Shown in pieces: positions 44,751 through 52,390 of a stretch of 64,000 bases of DNA. A program made the translations under genes and the position numbers. Below the pieces are notes generated by a model that saw only the letters and a list, made by a program, of their open reading frames with translations, was not told the DNA's origin and ran no database searches. The DNA is from CAYVTM01 sp964454645 (GTDB lineage Bacteria; Bacteroidota; Bacteroidia; Sphingobacteriales; Sphingobacteriaceae): the NCBI GenBank assembly GCA_964454645.1, contig CAYVTM010000002.1, forward strand, positions 186,001 to 250,000. Direction: 5' to 3'. The first letter of the stretch is position 1. Each line of letters opens with the position of its first letter.

Positions 44751-45815
44751 ATGCAGGAAAACGAAGATTATTTTAAAGGTAGAGGAGCGCAAGTAAACAC
44801 TCCGAATAAATTTCTCAGGCAAAGTTATGCCCAGGAACATATTGAGGGCCTGGATGAGGAATTATTAACGAATTCTGCTACCGAATACATCGAAGATCAT
44901 CCTAAAAAAATACTCAACAAAAGCGAAAGCCCCGATATGCCTTTCGCCTATTCCCTCAATCCTTATCAGGGTTGTGAACATGGATGCATTTATTGTTATG
45001 CCCGAAATGCCCATGAATATTGGGGCTACAGCGCCGGATTGGATTTCGAACGCAAAATTATCGTTAAGAAAAACGCTGCGGATTTATTGATAAAGACCTT
45101 TCAGAATCCTAAATATATTCCCCGGGTAGCTATGCTTTCGGGTAATACCGATTGCTATCAGCCTATTGAACGCAAGCTGAAATTGACACGAAGTTTATTG
45201 GAAGTGTTCTTACGTTTTAGAAATCCGGTAAGTATCATCAGCAAAAACGATTTAATCCTTCGGGATATGGATTTGCTGAAAGAACTTGCCGCGATGAATC
45301 TGCTTTGCATCAGTATCTCCATCAATTCAGTACGTGAATCTATCCGTTTAAAGCTGGAACCACGGACAGTTTCCTTAAAGAAACGTTTCGAAGTGATTGA
45401 AAAATTAAGTACTGCCGGGATTCCCTGTTTTGTTATGGTAGCACCCGTAATTCCCGGACTTACCGTTGAAGATATCCCGCAGGTAATTAAGCGTGCTGCC
45501 GATTGTGGTGCATGCGGTGCAGGATTTACCATCGTACGGTTAAACGGAGCCATCGGAACTATTTTCACCGACTGGGTGCATAAAGCTTTTCCTTCGAGGG
45601 CGGAGAAAATTTTAAATCAGATAAGAGCTTGTCATGCAGGAAAACTGAACGACTCCCGATGGGGTTTACGCATGAGCGGCGATGGAAAAGAAGCGGAAAG
45701 CATTACGCGCTTATTCAAGCTATCCCGGAAAAAATATATGGAAGGAAGATCGCTTCCCGATTTACGTACCGACTTATTTTATTGCAAAGAACAAGATCAG
45801 TTAAAGCTATTTTAA
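44751..45815 (+). CDS. PA0069-like radical SAM protein (SplB-related)
   Basis: ATG at 44751 gives 354 residues; a TTG nine codons upstream is less likely. The radical SAM cluster is C75-x3-C79-x2-C82 in PYQGCEHGCIYCYARNAHEYW, with the longer aromatic C-terminal side typical of the PA0069/spore-photolyase-like group. SGNTDCYQPIERK, SIISKNDLILRD and FVMVAPVIPGLTVEDIP follow the SAM-barrel strands. No spore photolyase function is implied in this organism; the substrate of the family is unknown. Its stop overlaps that of the convergent OstA-like gene by four bases. Confidence 0.9.
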   Translation: MQENEDYFKGRGAQVNTPNKFLRQSYAQEHIEGLDEELLTNSATEYIEDHPKKILNKSESPDMPFAYSLNPYQGCEHGCIYCYARNAHEYWGYSAGLDFERKIIVKKNAADLLIKTFQNPKYIPRVAMLSGNTDCYQPIERKLKLTRSLLEVFLRFRNPVSIISKNDLILRDMDLLKELAAMNLLCISISINSVRESIRLKLEPRTVSLKKRFEVIEKLSTAGIPCFVMVAPVIPGLTVEDIPQVIKRAADCGACGAGFTIVRLNGAIGTIFTDWVHKAFPSRAEKILNQIRACHAGKLNDSRWGLRMSGDGKEAESITRLFKLSRKKYMEGRSLPDLRTDLFYCKEQDQLKLF

Positions 45816-47332
45816 TCGATTCGAAGAATTACCTCTTCTTTCGATTTGGGCTTCAACTGCTCGCGCCAGGTAAAACCTTTTAACTCCAGCTCTTTGGGAG
45901 CAAGCTCATCGATCGGATAAAAGACAGCATCGGGCTGGGTCAGAAAAGTTACTTTCTGAATTTTATTATCTCTGAAACGCAAAAGCATATTACTGCAATC
46001 GGCTTTGTTTACACCTATATATTCGACCTCATCCTCTCTCTCCTCCTTTGCATAATAAACACTCTGACCATTCCCTTCAACAGTCAATGAACTCAAATCG
46101 TTGTCAATAAAATACCCGAACATATTCTTGCCGCGAATCTGGTCGAACTTAGTAGAATCCAAGGAATCAACCATCACTAAAAAAGCATTGTTCAACAAAT
46201 TCATCTTATGGATTTGTTCGTTTTTCATTTCCAGCGTTATATAATCGGAGGTCATTTGTGCATTCTGCGACCAAAGTGTGGGGGCATAATAGAGATGCAT
46301 AACGGAATCTTTATACGAATACGCCAATGAATCGCATCTTGCACGCAAATCGGATTTATAAATACGAACATCATGATAAGCCAGCATGGTTCGATATTTC
46401 ATTGTATCATCCATAAAACTGCGAAGGGTATCGGCAGCAAGATATAAGGAATCCTGATCTACCAATACTACCAGATATGCCTGTTGTGTAACCAAAATAC
46501 TTTCTTTACCATTATTATATTCGGCCTGATGTCCTCTCAGGACAATGTTTTGAGCGGTATCAACAAACTCTATATTTCTATTGGCTTTCCCGATTCCTTT
46601 TACCCGGTCGTAATACAAATAATCTCCCGACAATGACTGTGATCCGCTTTGATAATAAGAGTTCTTAGTAAACTGGGCTATATCTGTACGAGTATTATAC
46701 GTTCCACGCTCGGCATAAAAAGAATCCTTTTCGGAAATAATTTCCGTCGGACCAAAGAAGGTTGACAATCCGGTTTCGGTATTGTATTGAAGAGTGTCGG
46801 ATCTCAATACATACTTAGGGTTTGTAAGCACCACATTTTTCCTGAAGAAAGCATCACTTGTATTAGCATAATAATATCCGTAGATACTTGTCAGTACATT
46901 TTCTCCCTCGGTAATTTTTCCACCCTGAGGATAAGTAGCTACACGGTTTTTTGTATCATAATCCAACACATCGGTAGTTAATACCATTTCATTATGAATC
47001 ACTTTTACATTTTTGTTGAAGCGAGCCATCTTCCTGTTCCCGTCGTATTTCAACACATCACCGTACAGGTTTAGGGAATCACCCTGGCTGATATGGACTT
47101 TCCCGAAAGCATCCACACTGTTTGTCTGATCGTAAAGCAATGCCGAATCGCAACGAAGCGTTACATTATCCTGACGAAAAACACAATTCCCTTTCAGTTT
47201 TTTAATTTGCCGATCCCCGATTTTAACAAACTCGAATACATTCGCGTGTACTACCTCCACACGGTTAGTTTTTTGAGCCTGTAACAGGAAAGGGAACAGC
47301 AAGCCGATAAGTACAAACAAACATTTTTTCAC
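45812..47332 (-). CDS. OstA/LptA-like periplasmic protein
   Basis: The 506-residue protein has a signal peptide (LFVLIGLLFPFLLQAQK) and repeated beta-jellyroll strands of the OstA domain: LKGNCVFRQDNVTLRCDSALLYD, AFGKVHISQGDSLNLYGDVLKYDGN, and several later copies (YYANTSDAFFRKNVVL, LYYDRVKGIGKANRNIEF). LptA-type proteins form the periplasmic bridge that carries lipopolysaccharide to the outer membrane, and this long form is typical of Bacteroidota. It fits the O-antigen-type locus at the left of the window, but it is not linked to it. It is divergent from tilS, with 47 bases between the starts. Confidence 0.88.
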   Translation of the reverse strand: MKKCLFVLIGLLFPFLLQAQKTNRVEVVHANVFEFVKIGDRQIKKLKGNCVFRQDNVTLRCDSALLYDQTNSVDAFGKVHISQGDSLNLYGDVLKYDGNRKMARFNKNVKVIHNEMVLTTDVLDYDTKNRVATYPQGGKITEGENVLTSIYGYYYANTSDAFFRKNVVLTNPKYVLRSDTLQYNTETGLSTFFGPTEIISEKDSFYAERGTYNTRTDIAQFTKNSYYQSGSQSLSGDYLYYDRVKGIGKANRNIEFVDTAQNIVLRGHQAEYNNGKESILVTQQAYLVVLVDQDSLYLAADTLRSFMDDTMKYRTMLAYHDVRIYKSDLRARCDSLAYSYKDSVMHLYYAPTLWSQNAQMTSDYITLEMKNEQIHKMNLLNNAFLVMVDSLDSTKFDQIRGKNMFGYFIDNDLSSLTVEGNGQSVYYAKEEREDEVEYIGVNKADCSNMLLRFRDNKIQKVTFLTQPDAVFYPIDELAPKELELKGFTWREQLKPKSKEEVILRID

Positions 47333-47379
47333 GTCGCAAAAATAGGCAATAAGCTTATAAATAATTAATCTATTTTTGT

Positions 47380-48702
47380 ATGATGAGTCTTTTCATAAAC
47401 CATATCCGCAACGAAGCGCTTTTTGAAGAAAGCGATCGTATCTTGCTGGCAGTGAGCGGGGGTATAGACTCTATCTGGATGCAGCACCTTTTCAACGTAC
47501 ATGCATTCCGTTATGGTATAGTCCATTGCAATTTTCAATTGAGGGGAGAGGAGTCGAATAAAGATGAGGCCTTCGTAAAAGCTTTAGCCCTATCACACAA
47601 GGTACCTTTTTATAGCATTCGTTTAGATACAGAAGAATATGCCCGGAAACATAAAATATCTGTTCAAATGGCTGCAAGAACCCTGCGCTATGAATGGTTC
47701 GAGCAGATTCGTGCTGAGGAAGGATATGCTTATATTGCTACTGCTCATCATAGCAACGATGCTATCGAAACCATTCTAATAAATTTAATAAGAGGAACCG
47801 GCATACGCGGGTTGCATGGTATTGTCCCGAAGAAAGGTAAAGTTATTCGCCCCATTTTGCCTTATACCCGAAGGGAAATTGAGGAGGGGATTAAGTCCGC
47901 CGGACTAAGCTGGCGTGAAGACCAATCGAATGCTTCCACAAAATACCTGAGGAATAAAATCCGGTTAGAACTAATCCCGGTACTGAAAGAACTGAACCCA
48001 TCCATCGAAAAACATTTTAATGAACTGGTGTTGCAGATACGTTCGATGGAGCCCCTGCTGGATAAGGCTGTAAAAGAAGCTTCCTTCAGAGTGTTTCAAA
48101 AAGAGGGCGGAATAATTTCTATTGAGAAACAGGTATTTGCCGATTTGAACCCGCTGATACGTTACGAGTTATTTAAAGCTTACGGTTTTCATGCCGATAC
48201 ATTGGAAGATATCCTCAGAAGTATCAACCATCAAAGCGGCGCCTGCTTTTTTTCCGATACACATCGCATCTTACTCGATCGTAATCATTTACTTCTAAGC
48301 CGCTTAGAAAAAAACAAGTTAATAGAATATACTGTTGAAGAAGGACAAGAGGCACTCGATCTATCTACACATAGCTTAACATTCCGTAAAATCGGAATCA
48401 ATGGACATAACATAGTACGTACAAAGAACGTTGCCTCCTTAGATTATTCCCTGTTAAAATTTCCATTAAGTGTTCGAAAATGGGAACATGGGGATAGTTT
48501 TATACCTTTAGGAATGAAAGGGAAGAAAAAACTGAGTGATTTTTTTATCGATGAAAAGTTCTCCATTCATCAAAAAGAAAATACCTTTGTAATGGTTTCG
48601 GGGACAGACATTATTTATGTAATAGGGGGGCGGATTGATGATCGGTATAAGATTACAGAGAAGACAGACACGATTTTTCAAATTGAACTTTATAATCGTT
48701 AG
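47380..48702 (+). CDS. tilS: tRNA(Ile)-lysidine synthetase
   Basis: The 440-residue enzyme has the N-type PP-loop SGGIDS at 26-31 (ILLAVSGGIDSIWMQHL). It also carries the substrate motif TAHHSNDAIETILINLIRGTGIRGL and a C-terminal TilS domain ending FIPLGMKGKKKLSDFFIDEKF and VIGGRIDDRY. It converts C34 of the tRNA that reads AUA to lysidine, giving isoleucine specificity. Met2 is an equal alternative start. It is followed 11 bases later by an unknown membrane protein gene in the same direction. Confidence 0.95.
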   Translation: MMSLFINHIRNEALFEESDRILLAVSGGIDSIWMQHLFNVHAFRYGIVHCNFQLRGEESNKDEAFVKALALSHKVPFYSIRLDTEEYARKHKISVQMAARTLRYEWFEQIRAEEGYAYIATAHHSNDAIETILINLIRGTGIRGLHGIVPKKGKVIRPILPYTRREIEEGIKSAGLSWREDQSNASTKYLRNKIRLELIPVLKELNPSIEKHFNELVLQIRSMEPLLDKAVKEASFRVFQKEGGIISIEKQVFADLNPLIRYELFKAYGFHADTLEDILRSINHQSGACFFSDTHRILLDRNHLLLSRLEKNKLIEYTVEEGQEALDLSTHSLTFRKIGINGHNIVRTKNVASLDYSLLKFPLSVRKWEHGDSFIPLGMKGKKKLSDFFIDEKFSIHQKENTFVMVSGTDIIYVIGGRIDDRYKITEKTDTIFQIELYNR

Positions 48703-48713
48703 CATCCAAAATT

Positions 48714-49205
48714 ATGAATCAGGAAATCAAATTTTATGAAAGACAAACACTGGGTGCTAGAAAATTTTGGGGAACCCGGCGCTTTGTATTAGCCCTGTTC
48801 TGTTTTGCTGCTTATTTCTTTTCCGAAGAACGTGAGCGCCAGTTTGCTGATTTGTTTTTAGTAGTAGGTATGGGAATACTCTTTATATCCTTACTGTTTG
48901 TTTTCCTTACTCATTATAAAACCCGTGTGATTAATGGCAGTATTATTCTGGATGGATTATGGAGTACTAAGCGTGTAAAGATCGACCTGAGCAGTATCGT
49001 AAGTTCTGAAATTGTTCAATACTCTCCTTATCTGATAAACAATCCTGTTTATAATTTACATAAAAAAGGAACTATACGTTACTATGCGCATGGTAAGTAT
49101 GCCGTAAAACTTACCGATAAAGATGGCCTGATTTATTTAATCGGCTCTCAAGATCCGATTGAATTGAATAAAGTACTCCAGGAAGAGATCAGCAACACAC
49201 ATTAA
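48714..49205 (+). CDS. Two-helix membrane protein, hypothetical (PH-domain-like)
   Basis: The 163-residue protein starts NQEIKFYERQTLGARKFWG and has two closely spaced membrane helices (RFVLALFCFAAYFF; LFLVVGMGILFISLLFVFL). A beta-rich cytoplasmic part follows (KTRVINGSIILDGLWSTKRVKIDLSSIVSSEI, then YAVKLTDKDGLIYLIGSQDP). This arrangement resembles bacterial PH-like (bPH2) domain membrane proteins. Function is not known. It is probably co-transcribed with tilS and meets the oxygenase gene tail to tail with 4 bases between. Confidence 0.72.
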   Translation: MNQEIKFYERQTLGARKFWGTRRFVLALFCFAAYFFSEERERQFADLFLVVGMGILFISLLFVFLTHYKTRVINGSIILDGLWSTKRVKIDLSSIVSSEIVQYSPYLINNPVYNLHKKGTIRYYAHGKYAVKLTDKDGLIYLIGSQDPIELNKVLQEEISNTH

Positions 49206-49209
49206 GTTT

Positions 49210-50172
49210 TTATTTTTTTAATCCGATTTCCCGTAAGCGTTCATCCAAATATTCTCCCGCAGTCATATCACTATACCTTTTTGGATTACCGGCATTGATA
49301 CAAGATTCCAGACAGGCTAAATCCATATCGGAACGTGGATGCAAAAAGAAAGGTACCGAATATCGGGAAGTGCGCATAAGCTCAAGCGGAGGATTCACTA
49401 CACGATGTGTCGTAGATTTTAACTTATTATTTGTTAAACGTTGCAACATATCTCCAACATTCACTACAATATCATCTTGCTCCGCTTTTACCGGATACCA
49501 TACTCCTTCACGGGTTAACACTTCCAGACCATCTGCACTGGCGCCGATTAAGAGGGTAATTAAATTAATATCCTCATGAGCCCCCGCACGCACAGCATTT
49601 TTGGGTAATGCATCCGGATTTTCGATGGGGAAATAATGTATTCCACGGAGAATACTGTTTCCGTTATAAATTTTATCATCAAAATAATTTTCGGGCAGGC
49701 CTAAGTAAACCGCAATAGCTTTTAAAATAAAAGATCCTGAATATTCAAGGCGTTTATAAACCTCTTTGGTGATCTCGTTAAAGCGTGGCAGTTCATCTAC
49801 TAAAATATTATCCGGATATTCCGACTTAATCGGGTCGTCTCCTTCAACAAACTGGCCGACCTGCCAAAATTCTTTTAAATCGGGAGTTGTAGAATCTTTA
49901 GCCTTCTCCCTTCCTTTGCTGGTATAACCTCTTTGTCCGGCAAGTTCCACGCGCTCGTACTTACGTTTAAGATCTTCGGGCATACCAAACAACTTCTTAA
50001 CTTCGATGTACAATTCCGCCATCAGGTCTTTCGTCATTCCATGATTCGTTATCGTAACAAAACCCGTCTCATTAAAGGCCTTACCCAAATCATCCGAAAA
50101 TCTTTTCCTTTGCTCCGCCGAACCCTGAATATAATCATTCAAATCGAGCCGGGGAATATTTACCTTAGTCAT
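49210..50172 (-). CDS. Isopenicillin-N-synthase-family 2OG-Fe(II) oxygenase
   Basis: ATG at 50170-50172 gives 320 residues starting MTKVNIPRLDLNDY; the frame extends to a TTG 8 codons upstream, which I regard as less likely. The DIOX_N-like N-terminal domain (FVTITNHGM) precedes the jelly-roll core. Its iron ligands are H199-x-D201 (GAHEDINLITLL) and H256 (STTHRVVNP), followed by the R-x-S segment (SRYSVPFF) that binds 2-oxoglutarate. Non-haem iron oxygenases of this type hydroxylate or desaturate small molecules. No biosynthetic cluster surrounds it, so the substrate is not inferable. Confidence 0.9.
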   Translation of the reverse strand: MTKVNIPRLDLNDYIQGSAEQRKRFSDDLGKAFNETGFVTITNHGMTKDLMAELYIEVKKLFGMPEDLKRKYERVELAGQRGYTSKGREKAKDSTTPDLKEFWQVGQFVEGDDPIKSEYPDNILVDELPRFNEITKEVYKRLEYSGSFILKAIAVYLGLPENYFDDKIYNGNSILRGIHYFPIENPDALPKNAVRAGAHEDINLITLLIGASADGLEVLTREGVWYPVKAEQDDIVVNVGDMLQRLTNNKLKSTTHRVVNPPLELMRTSRYSVPFFLHPRSDMDLACLESCINAGNPKRYSDMTAGEYLDERLREIGLKK

Positions 50173-50320
50173 AAGCTGATAAATTTTAGACAACAAAGAT
50201 AATTAACTAATCGGCTAATTTGCTAATCAGTAAACTGGTCAATCGGCATTCTCCACACTCCACCTCCCTCTTTTTCTATATATTTACCCCATTTTAAGAA
50301 TTAAATCACTCATAATCAAC

Positions 50321-50339
50321 AAAATGTTGATAACATTTT
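50321..50339. promoter_or_regulatory. 19-base palindrome upstream of the 50443 gene
   Basis: Perfect 8-base arms (aaaatgtt, aacatttt) are separated by gat at 50321-50339, about 104 bases ahead of the 50443 ATG. The size suits a dimeric regulator. No regulator gene is adjacent, and the surrounding 246-base gap is AT-rich, so chance is possible. Confidence 0.35.
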
Positions 50340-50442
50340 TCTGCAAATATTCAGGAATCGCATTATATTTAACTATACCTTCTTAAAAAAGAATTTTCCG
50401 GTTGGAAGGATTCTTAAAAATCTTTACTAAAACAAACACATT

Positions 50443-50874
50443 ATGCAAACAAACAAAATTTTAATGGGAGGAATTGCAGGAGCTATTGCGTTCTTCTTTT
50501 TAGGTTGGTTATTGTATGGAACACTTTTCAGCAATTTCATGGATTCTAATACAGGATCCGCAACCGGTGTACATCGCCCTGAAACAGAAATGGTAATGTG
50601 GGCAATGATGTTAAGTAATCTGGCGCTTGGGTTTCTCTTTGCAATAATCATTAGCTGGAGAGCTTCATCACCTTCTATTATGCAGGGTATGCGAATAGGG
50701 GCAATCGTAGGATTCCTGATGGCATGTAGCCTCGACTTTGTCATGTATGGGACCAGCAATATCATGAACCTTACTGGGACAATTGGCGACATCTTAATTT
50801 TCACAGTCATGTGCGCTCTCGGAGCTTCCGTTGTGGCATGGATAATGGGTAGGGGCACAACGAAAGCAGCATAG
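50443..50874 (+). CDS. Four-helix membrane protein, hypothetical
   Basis: The 143-residue protein has four hydrophobic helices (LMGGIAGAIAFFFLGWLLYG, MVMWAMMLSNLALGFLFAI, GMRIGAIVGFLMACSLDFV, IGDILIFTVMCALGASVVAW). The Gly-rich helix starts and the W-L-L-Y-G motif resemble DUF1761-like proteins. I cannot name a function. It is a single gene, preceded by a 246-base gap and followed by a clear terminator. The antisense frame of equal length across it is a shadow. Confidence 0.78.
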   Translation: MQTNKILMGGIAGAIAFFFLGWLLYGTLFSNFMDSNTGSATGVHRPETEMVMWAMMLSNLALGFLFAIIISWRASSPSIMQGMRIGAIVGFLMACSLDFVMYGTSNIMNLTGTIGDILIFTVMCALGASVVAWIMGRGTTKAA

Positions 50875-50892
50875 TACCTTCATTATTTCTTA

Positions 50893-50926
50893 TCAAAAAG
50901 GGGCTCCTATCGGAAGCCCTTTTTGA
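50893..50926 (+). terminator. Rho-independent terminator after the 50443 gene
   Basis: The stem aaaaaggggct / agccctttttg with a short loop lies 20-50 bases after the stop codon. The right arm itself ends in a T-run, giving a terminator that can work in both directions between the 50443 gene and the convergent YoaK-like gene. Confidence 0.82.
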
Positions 50927-50955
50927 TTTATTCTTCTGCTAAACCCGTTATTTGC

Positions 50956-51669
50956 TTAAAATACTTTCCGTTTAATCTGATATAAACGATACCGTATCAT
51001 ATCGTAATACATCGCAAGGGCCAACACCCCGGCAGCCAAAAGCAGGGCCTTATATGCTATATGTTTATATACATAACCGCCGATTATACAACCCAGGAAA
51101 AAACAAAAGATAATCACAAGCCTTAGAAAAATACTTTTCTTCAGCAATACCATTTTATTCGGCTGTCTGTAAAAGAACAATTGCGAAAGCTCGATACCCA
51201 AATCGGTAAATAAGCCCGTAAGATGTGTCGTACGTACCGTACTATTAGAGACCTTTGTTACCAAAGAATTTTGTAACCCCATACTAAATAAAAGGATACA
51301 GGCAATGGCCTGAGGAGAGAATATATCCGCGGCTTGTAAAGCTACTGCCGATAAAAGGATAATCTCTACAAACATCGGGATAGCATGTGAAACATTTGAA
51401 TTCCTTCTTAAAAGCAATTCAACTGCCAGATTCGAAAAGAAAGATCCCGCCAGAAAAGCAATAATATACAGTAAAAAAACAAAGGCATGATGATAATTTT
51501 CAATGAGCAGTTCTTCGACCCAGAAAGCAAAATGCCCGGTTACATTGGTGGTAAGTACTTGAACCGATAAAACCCCTACAATATTGACTATCCCCGCAAC
51601 AAAAGAAAGGAGCGTTGCTAATCGCAGGTTATGGGCAAAGGTTCTCCCCCGGTCTTTGTGTCGAAACAT
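50956..51669 (-). CDS. YoaK/DUF1275 family membrane protein
   Basis: The 237-residue protein has six membrane helices. The family pattern starts with LATLLSFVAGIVNIVGVLSVQVLTTNVTGHF, in which the G-x-x-D/N-x-x-G and N-V/T-G-H motifs of DUF1275 are visible. VLALQAADIFSPQAIACILLFSMGLQNSL and the later STVRTTHLTGLFTDLGIEL are also conserved in the family. The function is unknown; transport has been suggested for it. It is transcribed away from the nos operon, with 237 bases between the two starts that hold the Crp/Fnr-like site. Confidence 0.88.
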   Translation of the reverse strand: MFRHKDRGRTFAHNLRLATLLSFVAGIVNIVGVLSVQVLTTNVTGHFAFWVEELLIENYHHAFVFLLYIIAFLAGSFFSNLAVELLLRRNSNVSHAIPMFVEIILLSAVALQAADIFSPQAIACILLFSMGLQNSLVTKVSNSTVRTTHLTGLFTDLGIELSQLFFYRQPNKMVLLKKSIFLRLVIIFCFFLGCIIGGYVYKHIAYKALLLAAGVLALAMYYDMIRYRLYQIKRKVF

Positions 51670-51821
51670 TTCTTATAGATTATACCCGATACTGTTTAGA
51701 ACAAATCAATATTAACCTTTTTTTGGGATACATTGCACTTTTCTATATATTTATTGTAATTACTTCATTCTTTTTCGCTCATCCTTTAATACATTTTAAA
51801 TTTCGGATATAAACATCTTTT

Positions 51822-51837
51822 TATGATTATTATCATA
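51822..51837 (+). promoter_or_regulatory. Crp/Fnr-type operator upstream of the nos operon
   Basis: The sequence tatgat-tatt-atcata is a perfect inverted repeat. It matches the Fnr/Dnr consensus TTGAT-N4-ATCAA with one change in each half. Its centre is about 77 bases before the cytochrome c ATG. A TTTG (51863-51866), which could form part of a Bacteroidota -7 element, would place the transcription start near 51870, with the site near -41, the usual activator position. The regulator gene is not in the window. Confidence 0.62.
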
Positions 51838-51906
51838 TTTTTATGAATAAATAGCAACGAAGTTTGAAGTAGAAAAACAGAAGATTCACCAAAAAAATAA
51901 TTTAAT

Positions 51907-52377
51907 ATGAAAAAAGCAATTCTCTTATCTGCAACTATGGCAATGGGTGTATTCATATACAGCTGTGGCGGAAGTTCAACTGAACAAGGTTCGGGTCAAG
52001 TAAATCAGGAAACACAAGAAACTACTACCGATATCGGAGACAAAGGGATAGGGAAATTTACGGAAGTAGAATTAACTCATCCTTTAAATGAAGAATGGGT
52101 TGCTCAGGGACAAAACATTTCCGATTTGAAATGCCTTTCCTGCCATAAATTAACAGGGGAACGAATCGTAGGTCCGGGATGGAAAGGCGTAACAGAACGT
52201 CGTACACCGGAATGGATTATGAACTTTATCACCAACACAGATGAAATGCTAAGCAAAGATCCCGAATCACAAGCAATGCTGGAAATTTGTATGGTACGCA
52301 TGCCGAACCAAAACCTGAGCGATGAAGATGCGCGTGCGGTTTTAGAGTATATGCGTAAGAACGATGAAATGAACTAA
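51907..52377 (+). CDS. Lipoprotein c-type cytochrome of the nos operon
   Basis: The 156-residue protein has a lipoprotein signal (MGVFIYSC, Cys20), a Gln/Thr/Glu-rich linker and one class I cytochrome c domain. The haem motif is CLSCH at 76-80 and the likely distal Met lies in VRMPNQNLSDEDARAVLEYM. It probably passes electrons from the respiratory chain to NosZ in the periplasm. It is the first gene of the operon, 13 bases ahead of nosZ, and follows a Crp/Fnr-type site. Confidence 0.88.
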   Translation: MKKAILLSATMAMGVFIYSCGGSSTEQGSGQVNQETQETTTDIGDKGIGKFTEVELTHPLNEEWVAQGQNISDLKCLSCHKLTGERIVGPGWKGVTERRTPEWIMNFITNTDEMLSKDPESQAMLEICMVRMPNQNLSDEDARAVLEYMRKNDEMN

Positions 52378-52390
52378 ATCAATTAATAAT

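Noticed and set aside
50427..50858. Minus-strand frame of 143 codons opposite the 50443 membrane protein
   Set aside because: It mirrors the hydrophobic gene on the other strand; the plus-strand frame has proper helices and a terminator after it.
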